64,000 nt of DNA from Fundicoccus ignavus (GCF_009659375.1 NZ_WJQT01000011.1:31909-95908); one strand, 5' to 3'; positions 19,641 to 28,964 are shown, numbered from the stretch's first letter. Translations and numbers: made by a program. The notes: generated by a model from the letters alone, not told the origin.

Positions 19641-21068
19641 TTAAAAAATTATCACTGGCATCCCATAGTAAACTAAGTTGAAAACTTCCGGCATTACACC
19701 TGGAGGGGTATTAATACAACCAAGGGAACCTCTCTGCAAATACGCATCTCCTCCAAAATAGGGCTGCCAGCTTGCGTCATGAATTCCCTGAGCATTATCA
19801 TCAAATGCAATCCAATAATCAACGGGTTGTTCATAATCTTGCTCGGTACGCGGATTGTAACCAACAAGCGTACTATCTTCCTCCATATTCCAAACTTGAT
19901 ACGCGCCTGGTACAGTATTAGTTCCCGGCGTACCCGTAACCACAGCTGTTTGCAAAGCAATCTCCCCATCAAGGTATATTGTCATCATCTGATTAACGAT
20001 GTCTACTTCCACATAAGATGGCCCGATATCCTCAGATAAAGCAAGTCCGTAACCAGATCCTCCAATTACAGGTTCACGTGTAACATCTTGCCCAGCGAGA
20101 ATATCTGCTGCAATTGTTTCTGCCTCTGTGAAGCGATCGATATACCATCCATAAGTTCCAGGTTCAATTGTTACTAAGCCTTGATAAGTACTTTCCAATT
20201 CACGCGTTTGAAATAAAGACGCATATTCTCTATTTAATTCGAGTAAATATTCTTCTATTGCTTCGGTGTTAATTTGTGGTTCTTGATTATCATCCACATA
20301 AATCCAACTTGATACGGTCGCCTGTGGAATTGACACACTATTACCAGCGAATTCCAACGTAATAACGACATTTTGCATCTGATCTAAGCGAGCTTGTAAA
20401 TCCACAACTGCTTGATTATCTTGGTGTATAGTAGGTTGAATATAAGCAGTCGATAAATCTAACTTATTGTTCCCATTTTCTATATGACTTTCTAAAGCAT
20501 TTTCTAAAGATATCGCAGAGATTTGTTGACCGTACACTTCGTGTTTAATTTCATAAACACCACTATCATTGACTCCAATATAGGCATCCCTTGAAGCCTC
20601 TCGCTCATCATTATTGACGCCAATATTCGCTAATAATGCTTCCATTTTACCTGAATCAAATGCGACATATTCATCTATCTCATCAACACCTTGCGGTGAG
20701 ATAAATAGATACATTGGCCACTTAGTTGCCGACTGTTGTGATAATAATTGTTGTAATACCTGTTCAGTATCCGATACTACATTTAATTGAGACAATTCAA
20801 TGTACCCGATTTCTTGATCATGTTCCGTCAAGATAACCTGCGATTTCTCTAATTCTGTCTGAATCATTTCCTGGGCATTTTTAACAGAAAGTTGGCTAAT
20901 ACTAATTGAACCAACTTTAGTATTAGGTACGAAATGATTCGTGAAAAACCATACACCCAATAAATATAAAAAGAGCAAAATACTTACTCCAATCGCTGGT
21001 AAAATAATCTTGATATGTTTTTTTATAAATTCTGGATTCATTATCAGCATCACTCTCTCTTTAATCAT
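19641..21068 (-). CDS. L,D-transpeptidase (YkuD domain) with PG-binding repeats
   Basis: The protein (up to 475 residues) has an N-terminal membrane anchor (IKIILPAIGVSILLFLYLLGVWFF). An extracellular PG_binding_4-like region follows at about 110-330. A C-terminal YkuD domain has IHDASW and SLGCIN, where Cys is the nucleophile that forms 3-3 crosslinks in peptidoglycan. The exact start is uncertain: the first ATG lacks a ribosome site, and GAGAGAG precedes the internal ATGs at residues 7 and 10. The layout matches Ldt(fm)-type enzymes, which matter in beta-lactam tolerance. It is monocistronic. Confidence 0.9.
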   Translation of the reverse strand: MIKERVMLIMNPEFIKKHIKIILPAIGVSILLFLYLLGVWFFTNHFVPNTKVGSISISQLSVKNAQEMIQTELEKSQVILTEHDQEIGYIELSQLNVVSDTEQVLQQLLSQQSATKWPMYLFISPQGVDEIDEYVAFDSGKMEALLANIGVNNDEREASRDAYIGVNDSGVYEIKHEVYGQQISAISLENALESHIENGNNKLDLSTAYIQPTIHQDNQAVVDLQARLDQMQNVVITLEFAGNSVSIPQATVSSWIYVDDNQEPQINTEAIEEYLLELNREYASLFQTRELESTYQGLVTIEPGTYGWYIDRFTEAETIAADILAGQDVTREPVIGGSGYGLALSEDIGPSYVEVDIVNQMMTIYLDGEIALQTAVVTGTPGTNTVPGAYQVWNMEEDSTLVGYNPRTEQDYEQPVDYWIAFDDNAQGIHDASWQPYFGGDAYLQRGSLGCINTPPGVMPEVFNLVYYGMPVIIF

Positions 21069-21139
21069 TTGTGATATTAGTTAATCACACAAAGCTTTTA
21101 ATACTGTTAGTCTACCATGATAAAGCAAATTCTGAAAAC

Positions 21140-21170
21140 AAAAAGAGCAGCGAAATCGCTACTCTTTATA
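21140..21170 (-). terminator. Terminator after the 90-residue gene
   Basis: AGAGCAGCGA pairs with TCGCTACTCT with one mismatch, flanked by A and T runs. Confidence 0.7.
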
Positions 21171-21180
21171 AAATTTTAGT

Positions 21181-21453
21181 TTATTTATTCAACTGCAATT
21201 TAACGACTTTACGTTTGTTGACTACGTTCACCATACCAAATGCCCTTTGAAACGGATTCTCAGTTTCTTCTAAGTTCGCTTCGCCCAATTCACAAATATA
21301 TTGAGTCCCATCAATTAAAACAATTGGCTTCATTGATTCTTCAACTATGGTTAAATCAAGTGCTGCTCGTTTTTTGTATTTAAGTAGTTCTCGCGAAAAA
21401 TCTTTCACCGTAAGGATCTCATCTTTCGGTTCGAACACTCTACACGCTCTCAT
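21181..21453 (-). CDS. Small hypothetical protein
   Basis: A 90-residue protein that I do not recognise. It is basic at the C-terminus (VNVVNKRKVVKLQLNK), has no membrane segment and contains CRVFEPKDEILTVKDFSREL. I place the start at the ATG at 21453 (MRACRVFEP) because GAGGTG lies eight bases upstream. A GTG three codons earlier would give a slightly longer form. It lies between an RDD gene and the L,D-transpeptidase on the same strand, with its own terminator. Confidence 0.7.
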   Translation of the reverse strand: MRACRVFEPKDEILTVKDFSRELLKYKKRAALDLTIVEESMKPIVLIDGTQYICELGEANLEETENPFQRAFGMVNVVNKRKVVKLQLNK

Positions 21454-21527
21454 TTCCTTCACCTCATCATTAAGATAGAGGAATTATACACCCTCTTTTC
21501 AAAGAATGCTAGCCTTTAATTAAAAGT

Positions 21528-22109
21528 TTAAGGAGCTTTATCCTCCAACGCTTCTACTTGAACAACTTGGGAGCTAGCTAGAAAATCAGGTAAATGACGC
21601 TTATCTTGGCGACCTAAGCCCATCACTAAATAAGTTACTAAGAGGCCGATTGATAATAGATAAAGGATTATCGTCAGAAAATCAGTCTTCCCATACATAA
21701 AGCGTATAACGGACACATGACCTAACTGCCAAGGTAAAAACTTCAAGAAATTGCGTAATAAACTCTTACCAAATGTTGGCCGTTTAAAAACTAATCTCAA
21801 ACCCGTAAAATGCTTTCCTAAACTACCTTGCCAACGAAAATCCAACCAAGCAAAGATAATAGAAACCGGTATTGTTGTCGTAAATGTGGCAATTAATTGG
21901 CTGTATAACTCACCATGGTCCGGTAATGCTTTTCCAAAGGCGACATAATTTATCACCAACATCACCAAAAACAAAGTAATTAAATACAAGCAAATTAAAA
22001 TCCAATCAACCAATAGTTCAGTGAGTCTTTGTTTCTTACTAACTGGATTAACACTCATTAGTTCAATGAATGACGCTTCTTCTAATCGTATTCTGGCTAT
22101 ATTACTCAC
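21528..22109 (-). CDS. RDD family membrane protein
   Basis: The 193-residue protein has four hydrophobic segments (about 30-52, 72-88, 122-140 and 142-165) and the RDD-type motif QGSLGKHFTGLRLV after the second one, followed by RNFLKFLPWQL. RDD proteins act in membrane transport or metabolite handling; the substrate here is unknown. The canonical first Arg-Asp motif is replaced by VDWILICLYL, so it is a divergent member. Confidence 0.75.
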   Translation of the reverse strand: MSNIARIRLEEASFIELMSVNPVSKKQRLTELLVDWILICLYLITLFLVMLVINYVAFGKALPDHGELYSQLIATFTTTIPVSIIFAWLDFRWQGSLGKHFTGLRLVFKRPTFGKSLLRNFLKFLPWQLGHVSVIRFMYGKTDFLTIILYLLSIGLLVTYLVMGLGRQDKRHLPDFLASSQVVQVEALEDKAP

Positions 22110-22153
22110 TCCCTAACTTCTGTTTCTTAATGATTACCTTCAATTATACTCCA

Positions 22154-22798
22154 TTAATCCTCAGTACGTTCCGTCCAAGCTTGAGTAAGGGCTTGTTTAA
22201 ATAATTCAACGGGTTGCGCACCCGATACGGCATACTTATTATCAATGACAAAGAACGGCACACCTTGAACGCCCGTCAGTTGCGCTTGTTGAATATCTTG
22301 ATGAAAAACTTCTTCATAAGCATCCGAAGCAAGTATTGAACGAACTTTGTTTTCATCTAGCTCGAGTTCAATTGCTAATCTCACAATTGTTTCACCATCA
22401 GAAATGTTCTCCCCTTCTGTAAAATGAGCTTGATAAAAGCGTTCGAAAAACTCGACTCCTTTATTTACTTCCTTTGCATATTGGAAAACACGGTGTGCAT
22501 CTTGGGTAGCCGCATATTTTGCCTTATCAAAATCAATATTTAAACCGGCCGCTTGTCCCATTTCAATAACCCGTTCAAACATTTGTTTTGCTTGAACTAC
22601 TGGCATACCTTTATCGGTAGCTAATGTTTCTGTATAAGTTTTATTTGGATCGTATTGAGCATTCGGGTTTAATAAATAACTTTTATATTCGATTTCAATT
22701 TCCTTACCGAAATCTAAATCTGCCATTGCTTGTTCTAAATGCGCACCGCCAATGTAACAGAAAGGACACACAAAATCTGACCACATCATTACTTTCAT
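22154..22798 (-). CDS. DsbA family oxidoreductase, FrnE-like
   Basis: The 214-residue thioredoxin-fold protein has a CPFC active site at residues 11-14 (MMWSDFVCPFCYIGG) and GVQGVPFFVIDNKYAVSGAQP near the end, the cis-Pro region. It has no signal peptide, so it is cytoplasmic like FrnE, which is linked to oxidative stress. A weaker Per-box-like sequence lies at 22831-22845 upstream. Confidence 0.9.
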   Translation of the reverse strand: MKVMMWSDFVCPFCYIGGAHLEQAMADLDFGKEIEIEYKSYLLNPNAQYDPNKTYTETLATDKGMPVVQAKQMFERVIEMGQAAGLNIDFDKAKYAATQDAHRVFQYAKEVNKGVEFFERFYQAHFTEGENISDGETIVRLAIELELDENKVRSILASDAYEEVFHQDIQQAQLTGVQGVPFFVIDNKYAVSGAQPVELFKQALTQAWTERTED

Positions 22799-22830
22799 AC
22801 ATTCACTTCCATTCTTTAATTTTCTTCACA

Positions 22831-22845
22831 TTATCATTATAATAA
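22831..22845 (-). promoter_or_regulatory. Possible Per box upstream of the FrnE-like gene
   Basis: TTATCATTATAATAA matches the Per box consensus at 12 of 14 positions. In AT-rich DNA this may be chance. Confidence 0.3.
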
Positions 22846-22942
22846 ACGTTTGATTATTTGTACATGTATAAGATACCGATAATTGCTATTTTGAATTATT
22901 CACTTTAAACTAAAGTAAAATTAATTGAGGAGGCGTTTGCTG

Positions 22943-23314
22943 ATGAATATATTTGACGATTATTTAGCCTCTCTTTCAGACCCACAGGCTAAGTGTTTGA
23001 CAGAGGAGATTCTGATTTGGGTAACTGAACACTATCCAGATTTAGAAAAACGGATTGCCTGGAGTTCCCCTACGTTTGTTGCACACGGAACCCATATCAT
23101 TAGCTTTAAAGCGACCAAGAAACACTTAGCAGTTACAGTAGAAGGTCCGACAATACGACATTTTTCTGAAAGATTTACTCAACTTGGGCTTAAATTTGGC
23201 ACAATGAATGTCAATTTCCCATGGAATCTGCCACTAAATACTGAGCTTTTAACTGATTTAATTGAATTCAATCTCAATGATAAAAAAGATCTAACAAGTT
23301 TTTGGCGCAAATAA
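22943..23314 (+). CDS. DUF1801 (YdhG/iron chaperone-like) protein
   Basis: The protein starts at the ATG at 22943 (MNIFDDYLASLSDP) because TGAGGAGG sits nine bases before it, giving 123 residues. Family hallmarks are ITEHYPDLEKRIAWSSPTFV-like and KKHLAVTVEG, with IISFKATKKH. DUF1801 proteins are small, cytoplasmic and of undefined role, sometimes called iron chaperones. It is a single gene. Confidence 0.88.
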   Translation: MNIFDDYLASLSDPQAKCLTEEILIWVTEHYPDLEKRIAWSSPTFVAHGTHIISFKATKKHLAVTVEGPTIRHFSERFTQLGLKFGTMNVNFPWNLPLNTELLTDLIEFNLNDKKDLTSFWRK

Positions 23315-23329
23315 GCAAAGGATTTTGTA

Positions 23330-23516
23330 AGAAAACATTGGACGAGTCCAAGTTCTTTAAATTCCTATTAGCAACATTAATCGAAGGATACAGCGTTTTG
23401 TTGGTTGAAATTCTACGTTTAGCTCAGCGACTTGTTAGCCAATGTGGTTTAAAGGACAATCAGCTGAACGAAGCACAAAGTTTGCTAAATCAACGTAAAA
23501 CTTATAATGCCTTGTA
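23330..23516 (+). repeat. R1 repeat, copy 5 (internally deleted)
   Basis: The copy keeps the 5' hairpin TTGGACGAGTCCAA, the TTTTGTTGGTT region, the left arm TTAGCTCAGCGACTTG, and the right end CAGCTGAACGAAGCAC with TAAATCAACGTAAAAC. The whole centre, including the inner hairpin, is missing. It shows that the ends persist without the middle. Confidence 0.85.
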
Positions 23517-23525
23517 TTCTAAAAA

Positions 23526-23562
23526 AGACGGCTAATGATTTTATTCATTAGTCGTCTCTTTT
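23526..23562. terminator. Terminator after the DUF1622 gene
   Basis: AGACGGCTAATGA pairs with TCATTAGTCGTCT (one G-T pair) and overlaps the end of the DUF1622 gene. The A/T runs on both sides suit termination in both directions. Confidence 0.85.
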
Positions 23563-23972
23563 TCGCTTTCTTTTGCGCCATTATAACTAGTTCCCATCTT
23601 CTGTATCGAATTTCCTGAGCGTTCTAAATCCCCAGTAAGAACAGCTTGCTTGACTTCCCAATGAATGAGTAATGTCAAGACGATTCTTAGAACGACTACA
23701 AAGCCTAAGATAATCAACTCATTCAAATCTCGCACAATGACTGTTTTAATAATTTCAGCCCCTAATTTAAACTCTAAACTTAAAGCCAGTGCTTCTCCTA
23801 AAGTAATTTTCACCAGAGAATTCGATAAATCCATACCGTCTTTGAAGAATATTGTCAGAGCTTTAATACTTCCGTAAATAATAATTAAAATCCCAATCAA
23901 TTCCAAAGAGTGCACAACAATTGGGCTTAAAGTCTCTTCGATATATTCCAACACTGCTAACATTTGCATCAC
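23541..23972 (-). CDS. DUF1622 membrane protein
   Basis: The 143-residue protein has three hydrophobic segments (about 17-35, 55-72 and 85-105) and LSLEFKLGAEIIKTVIVRDLNELIILG, the family core. Its C-terminus is polar. The function is unknown. It is single, with the R1 copy at its 3' side. Confidence 0.88.
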   Translation of the reverse strand: MMQMLAVLEYIEETLSPIVVHSLELIGILIIIYGSIKALTIFFKDGMDLSNSLVKITLGEALALSLEFKLGAEIIKTVIVRDLNELIILGFVVVLRIVLTLLIHWEVKQAVLTGDLERSGNSIQKMGTSYNGAKESEKETTNE

Positions 23973-24081
23973 CTAGCTTCTCCATTATTATTTCAAGCAT
24001 AGCAAGCTTTAATGCGATAAGCAAGCGTTTCAATAATCTTCCAGTACAGCATCACCATTCAACTTTTATTTAAGGATTTAT

Positions 24082-25491
24082 TTACATAAAGATGGTTTTA
24101 ATTTCTACGTAGTCTTCTACACCGTATAGTCCATTTTCTCGCCCAATTCCTGACTCTTTATAACCACCAAAGGGTGCTAATGGATTACGAGCACCGTCAT
24201 TGACGTAAACATTTCCTGTGCGTAATGCCATTGCAACTTGACGCGCTTTAGCCTCTGGACCAACAACCGCTCCGGATAAACCATAAGGTGAATCATTCGC
24301 TATTTCAATCGCTTCCTCGACCGTTTCATAGGGGATAACCACTAACACCGGTCCAAAGATTTCTTCTCTAGCAATGCGCATGTCGTTCGAAACGTTCACG
24401 AAAATTGTGGGTTCAACATAAAAACCAGGACGGTCTATAATGCCACTGCCACCCACTAATACTTCAGCACCTTCATTTCGTGCTATTTCTAAATAATCTA
24501 ATACAGTTTGACGTTGATTCGCCGATACCATTGGTCCAACCATTGTGTCGGCTTTAGTAGGATCACCTATGACAACAGTTGATTCATAATAAGCTTTCAA
24601 CTTTTCTTTGACGGCCTCTTCTTCGCTCTTCGGAACTAATAAGCGCGTCAATGCTGAACAAGTTTGTCCCTGATTGTTCAAAATAGTATCCACCGCTTTT
24701 TTCACCGCACTGTCTAAATCCCCTTCTGGTAAATAAATCAAAGCTGATTTTCCACCTAACTCCAGTACCAACTTTTTAACATTGTTGGCAGCTTTCGTAT
24801 ATAAACCTTTACCAACATCTGTTGAGCCAGTAAAAGATACAATCGCTACATCCGGATGACCGGCTAAATAATCACCCGCTTCACTACCGCTACCCGTGAT
24901 TAAGTTAAAAACGCCTGCTGGCAAGCCAGCTTCCTCAACAATTTCTGCTAACAACAAGGCAGTTAAAGGCGTGTCGCTCGCTGGTTTCACAACAACGGTA
25001 TTCCCAGCTAATAACGCTGGTGTAATCTTTCTTTGGATCTGATTCAAAGGATAGTTCCAAGGTGTGACACAGGCCACTACTCCTGCTCCTTCTTTGATAA
25101 CCAGAGCGTCACCGATAGTCGTTTCAAATTCAAATTGGTCAAGCGCTCCTAAAGTTGCACGCATTTCATTCATTGATAAGGGTACTTGCACTTGACTAGC
25201 AAATGTATATGAACATCCTAATTCAGCAACGATCGTTGCCACTAATTGTTCTTGCTTAGCTTCAATACCTGCTAATAGTTTCTCTACATAAGCTGCACGT
25301 TCTGCCACTGGCGTTAAATTCCACGCAGTAAATGCTGCTTTTGCAGAAGCGACTGCTTTATCTACATCTGCTGCATTAGCTTTAGACACTTGAGCTAACA
25401 CTTCTTCTGTTGCTGGATTAATGACTTCACTAAATTGGCCGGACAATGACTCTTGCCACTTTCCATCGATAAACAATTGATGTTTTTCCAT
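24082..25491 (-). CDS. Aldehyde dehydrogenase family protein
   Basis: I take the start at the ATG at 25491 (MEKHQLFIDGKW), as GAGGTG is six bases upstream and the family normally begins here; the open frame extends further. The protein has about 469 residues. The catalytic Glu is in VLELGGKSALI and the nucleophilic Cys in NNQGQTCSALTRLLVP. It oxidises an aldehyde with NAD(P)+; the substrate cannot be read from the sequence. It diverges from the chorismate mutase gene. Confidence 0.92.
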   Translation of the reverse strand: MEKHQLFIDGKWQESLSGQFSEVINPATEEVLAQVSKANAADVDKAVASAKAAFTAWNLTPVAERAAYVEKLLAGIEAKQEQLVATIVAELGCSYTFASQVQVPLSMNEMRATLGALDQFEFETTIGDALVIKEGAGVVACVTPWNYPLNQIQRKITPALLAGNTVVVKPASDTPLTALLLAEIVEEAGLPAGVFNLITGSGSEAGDYLAGHPDVAIVSFTGSTDVGKGLYTKAANNVKKLVLELGGKSALIYLPEGDLDSAVKKAVDTILNNQGQTCSALTRLLVPKSEEEAVKEKLKAYYESTVVIGDPTKADTMVGPMVSANQRQTVLDYLEIARNEGAEVLVGGSGIIDRPGFYVEPTIFVNVSNDMRIAREEIFGPVLVVIPYETVEEAIEIANDSPYGLSGAVVGPEAKARQVAMALRTGNVYVNDGARNPLAPFGGYKESGIGRENGLYGVEDYVEIKTIFM

Positions 25492-25623
25492 ATTCATCAC
25501 CTCATCCAAATTATCGCTGATATCCATTCGACAAGCAATCATTCTGCCTCGTCAATCTCAACGTGGAGATGTCAAATAAATTATGGTAAACTATCGACAA
25601 TATGAGTACAAGGAGCGTAAACT

Positions 25624-25914
25624 ATGCTAGAACAAGAACGCCAGAATATTGATCGAATAGACCGTGAAATTGTCCGTCTTTTTGAAGAAAGAACACGGAC
25701 AATCGAACAAGTCGCCCAAGTAAAATTAACAAATAATCTACCGGTATTAGATGCTAGCCGCGAACAATTAGTCATTGAAAAAGTACAAAGCTATTTGACT
25801 GACCCTACTTTATCTGAAGAAATCGCAACCCTCTATACCGAAATCATGCGTCTTTCACGTGAGCACCAAACAGCTTGGCTCGCTGAACATAACCAGTCTT
25901 TAAAACCAAGCTAA
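25624..25914 (+). CDS. Chorismate mutase, AroQ type
   Basis: The 96-residue helical AroQ-fold protein shows Arg-rich active-site positions in RIDREIVRLFEERTRTIEQVAQVK and an R at ASREQLV. It converts chorismate to prephenate. It stands alone and is not fused to DAHP synthase or prephenate dehydratase. AAGGAG precedes the start. The strong R1-type 5' hairpin at 25927 serves as its terminator. Confidence 0.9.
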   Translation: MLEQERQNIDRIDREIVRLFEERTRTIEQVAQVKLTNNLPVLDASREQLVIEKVQSYLTDPTLSEEIATLYTEIMRLSREHQTAWLAEHNQSLKPS

Positions 25915-25926
25915 ATGAATTCAAAT

Positions 25927-25966
25927 GATCTTAAAAACCTCGGACTCGTCCGAGGTTTTTAAGATC
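25927..25966. terminator. 18-bp palindrome, chorismate mutase terminator and R1 5' hairpin
   Basis: GATCTTAAAAACCTCGGA pairs perfectly with TCCGAGGTTTTTAAGATC around CTCG. It terminates aroQ-type mutase transcription and is also the 5' hairpin of the R1 copy that follows. Confidence 0.9.
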
Positions 25967-26246
25967 TGTTTTACCATTTCATTTAAATATGACCGCTTTA
26001 CTTTTGTTGACATTATAAGAGTAGCTCAGCGACTTGTTTCCCAAAGCGGTACTAAGGACAATCCATCGCTACTAATATAATCGCTTGCTCTGACTTTGAG
26101 CGTAGCGAATTAGACGTATCCTAGCCGATTGAGTTGGAAAAGCCCGAACGTCAGTGAGGCTTTGAAAGCGACCTCCGCCTTGAAAAACAAGAAGTTGACT
26201 GTAGTGCAAAGCTTGATGAATCAACATAAAACTTATAGCCCCTTAT
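25967..26246 (+). repeat. R1 repeat, copy 6
   Basis: The left arm GTAGCTCAGCGACTTGTTTC is at 26021. The pair TTTTGTTGA (about 26003) and TCAACATAAAA (about 26221) closes the outside. The marker GCTTTGAAAGCGACC is at about 26159 on plus. The right arm AACAAGAAGTTGAC has drifted. It fills the gap to ytoQ. Confidence 0.85.
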
Positions 26247-26298
26247 GCTAGAAGCACAAAAGGCCATACCGTTCGACTCCACTATACCTAACTTACTA

Positions 26299-26739
26299 TT
26301 AGGCTTGTAAATACGCCAATACTGAGACAGCTTGGTCAATAGTTTCGACAGTAACGTTCGCCTTATTGCTCAATTCTTTTAATGGATGAATTAAAGCTTC
26401 CGGACGAATGAGTATTAGGGGTTTACCTAAATTAATTGCCGTTGTCGCATCCATTGCTGTATTCCATTGTCGGTACTCATCACCAAATAAAGCAATTACG
26501 ATATCAGCTTTCTGCATTAATACTTGAGTTCTAAAGTTATTGATGGCAGAAGCTGCATCATCACGGTAGTATTTGTCAGGTTGCTCTCCTAATATTTGTT
26601 CACCAATATCATCTGAAAGATCATGGTTGGCTTGAGGAGCTACAAACTCAATATCTAAAGCTGTTTCACCTATTTTGGTGATTAACTGTTCGCGCCAATT
26701 ATCGTGAATTTGTCCTGCTAAATAAACAGTAAATTTCAT
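26299..26739 (-). CDS. ytoQ: YtoQ family protein
   Basis: The 146-residue protein has the nucleoside 2-deoxyribosyltransferase-like fold of YtoQ: YLAGQIHDNWREQ, DDAASAINNFRTQVLMQKADIVIALFG and GKPLILIRP. No biochemical role is known for the family. It diverges from the YwaF-like gene. Confidence 0.9.
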   Translation of the reverse strand: MKFTVYLAGQIHDNWREQLITKIGETALDIEFVAPQANHDLSDDIGEQILGEQPDKYYRDDAASAINNFRTQVLMQKADIVIALFGDEYRQWNTAMDATTAINLGKPLILIRPEALIHPLKELSNKANVTVETIDQAVSVLAYLQA

Positions 26740-26892
26740 TATTATCGCTTCCTTTCATTTTAGGTTTGCTTAAGTCACTTAACTTAAGGGTAACAAGTGT
26801 CATCAAAACTTGCAAACAAACACGATTCACCATGCTACATAAATAAATATTTTGTGATATATTAAAAATAATAAAATGAAATGGAGTTTGTT

Positions 26893-27582
26893 ATGGATTA
26901 TGTACCAATTAGAATATTAGGTTTGAATCACTTGTTATATGTTGCCATATTAGGCTGCTTCGCTCTATTGCTCTTGATGAATCCTAAAAGTGTTCGTGCT
27001 AACCGCAGACGAATTACACCCACTGTTCTCGTCATAAATTTATTACAACAATGCTTATTATATGGTTACTTCATTTATTTCGATAGTTTTACTGTCGCTG
27101 AGTCACTACCACTTCATCTGAGTCGAATTACAAGCATACTGGCAATTATTTTTCTAATTACTAAAAAACGACAACTATTTTCAGTTATCGCCTATTTTAG
27201 TCTATTTGCTTGGTTGAGTTTCTTAGTACCGACAGATATTCAGCCGATCACACATCCTTTAGGTGTTAGTTTTCTGACGAATCATGTCATCACTTTGTTG
27301 CTGCCGTTTTATATGATCATTGCTTATCAAATTGAATTAAAAACTAGCGATAAGTATATCGCTTATGCTTGGTTGTCTCTCTATATAATCAGTGTCTATT
27401 ATTTGAATCCTATCCTTGGCGGCAATTATTTCTACTTAGTTAATAAGCCGATTCTTAACAATCTTTCCGATCCTGTTTATTTAGTCGGTGTCTACATCGT
27501 CAGTTTTCTATTATTTAGCATTGGTGAACAGATTTTTAAATTCGCGAGTCATTATTACATACGAAAAGACGTTAAGCTCTGA
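26893..27582 (+). CDS. TIGR02206/YwaF family membrane protein
   Basis: The protein starts at the ATG at 26893 (MDYVPIRILGLNHLLYVAIL), with GGAG seven bases upstream; an ATG at 26881 lies inside the ribosome site. The protein of about 229 residues has six to seven hydrophobic segments. LPLHLSRITSILAII and SFLTNHVITLLLPFYMI are like YwaF. Role unknown. Confidence 0.85.
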   Translation: MDYVPIRILGLNHLLYVAILGCFALLLLMNPKSVRANRRRITPTVLVINLLQQCLLYGYFIYFDSFTVAESLPLHLSRITSILAIIFLITKKRQLFSVIAYFSLFAWLSFLVPTDIQPITHPLGVSFLTNHVITLLLPFYMIIAYQIELKTSDKYIAYAWLSLYIISVYYLNPILGGNYFYLVNKPILNNLSDPVYLVGVYIVSFLLFSIGEQIFKFASHYYIRKDVKL

Positions 27583-27604
27583 TTTTGAGCCTAACGTCTT
27601 TTTA
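27564..27604 (+). terminator. Terminator after the YwaF-like gene
   Basis: AAAGACGTTA pairs with TAACGTCTTT, with GCTC/GAGC inside and T residues after. It overlaps the stop codon. Confidence 0.85.
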
Positions 27605-27612
27605 ATTACCGT

Positions 27613-28059
27613 CTATTTAACTGGGTAAACTTCATCCACTGAATCCGTTGGATGAATCACAATATACAAGTGACCATTCTGTCCAACTTTGGCAGTCATG
27701 TAAACATTATCCGTTTTATCCGGTGTTGAGGGCTCAAATGGGAAGTAAATTTCTTCCTTGGCGCCATCGTCCCAAACTAATGTCATCCATTCGATATCAT
27801 CGTTTTTCACTACAGTTTCGAACATGCCTGCTTCTAGGCCACCTTGGTTAATGCTAGTTGATTGGAAAGTATCCGCATCTGGATAAATTTCAATTTTCAA
27901 GCCTTGCGCCGGATTAATTTCTACAATTTCGCCGCCATTAATTCGGCCGATACTTGTTGAAACGCGTCTAATCCATAGATCTCCAATGTGCTCCATTGCG
28001 ATTGTCCATTCCCCGCCATTGTGAAAGTGAAAACGAAATTCAGTTACTTTTCTTCCCAT
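27613..28059 (-). CDS. Hypothetical beta-rich protein
   Basis: A protein of 148 residues from the ATG at 28059 (MGRKVTEFRFHFHNGGEWTI), which has AAAGGGGAG upstream. I do not recognise it. It has repeated acidic-aromatic beta-like stretches (WIRRVSTSIGRINGGEIVEI, IEWMTLVWDDGAKEEIYFPF) and no membrane segment, and it ends HLYIVIHPTDSVDEVYPVK. It is single and convergent with the YwaF-like gene. Confidence 0.75.
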   Translation of the reverse strand: MGRKVTEFRFHFHNGGEWTIAMEHIGDLWIRRVSTSIGRINGGEIVEINPAQGLKIEIYPDADTFQSTSINQGGLEAGMFETVVKNDDIEWMTLVWDDGAKEEIYFPFEPSTPDKTDNVYMTAKVGQNGHLYIVIHPTDSVDEVYPVK

Positions 28060-28274
28060 CTTAATCTCCCCTTTTTGTTTGTGTTCTCCCGCTGTTACAA
28101 GTTTATTATAATACATACTTGTGAATTATTCTACAAACTTTCGGTATTTTGTTATATTTGTTACAAAGTCTTTTTTTTAGTTCACTCTGCACAAAATACT
28201 TCTGAACATACCTCGCAACTCGTCAGCAATTCTATGCTATACTAAGAAGCAGATTAATCTTAAAGGAGTATATG

Positions 28275-28964
28275 ATGTCAACTAAAGAATTATTAAACAA
28301 AAACTTCCAAGCAATTCAAACACAGATCCAAGAAGCAACTAGCTCGGCAGAACGCCCAGCAGACAGTGTCAAATTAGTAGCTGTAACCAAAACGGTCCCT
28401 ACAGATACAATGCGTGACTTGTTCGCTTTAGGTATGAAAACCTTTGGCGAAAATCGTACTGATGTACTCGTTAAAAAACAAGCAGAACTAGCCGATTTAA
28501 CTGATATTGAATGGCACTTTATCGGTAATCTACAATCACGCCAAGTCAAAAGCATCATCAATTCCATTGATTACTTACACTCACTAGATCGTTTATCTTT
28601 AGCCAAAGAAATCCAAAAACGTGCTGAAGATACCGTTAAATGTTTTGTTCAAGTCAATGTCAGTGGTGAAACAAGTAAATCTGGTTTTGAGCCTTCTGAA
28701 TTAGAGAGCACACTGGAACAACTTGCTTCCTACGATAAAATTCAAGTCATAGGACTCATGACGATGGCACCAATTGATGCAACCGAAGCTGAGTTACATC
28801 AATACTTTAAACAACTTAAAGAATTACAAACAATTATTGCAGCCCAAAAGCTTACTCATGCTCCTTGCACCGACGTTAGCATGGGAATGAGTCAAGATTA
28901 TCCGATCGCAATTGCAGAAGGCGCAACTTTTATCAGAGTGGGTTCTGCTTTTTTCCAAGAATAG
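28275..28964 (+). CDS. yggS: YggS family PLP homeostasis protein
   Basis: The 229-residue alanine-racemase-like barrel binds PLP through the Lys in VAVTKTVP. GENRTD and WHFIGNLQSRQVK are family motifs, and SMGMSQDYPIAI with GSAFF lies at the C-terminus. It keeps PLP levels and amino acid pools in balance. I choose the second of two adjacent ATGs, six bases after AAAGGAG. Here it is not in a sepF/div cluster. Confidence 0.94.
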   Translation: MSTKELLNKNFQAIQTQIQEATSSAERPADSVKLVAVTKTVPTDTMRDLFALGMKTFGENRTDVLVKKQAELADLTDIEWHFIGNLQSRQVKSIINSIDYLHSLDRLSLAKEIQKRAEDTVKCFVQVNVSGETSKSGFEPSELESTLEQLASYDKIQVIGLMTMAPIDATEAELHQYFKQLKELQTIIAAQKLTHAPCTDVSMGMSQDYPIAIAEGATFIRVGSAFFQE

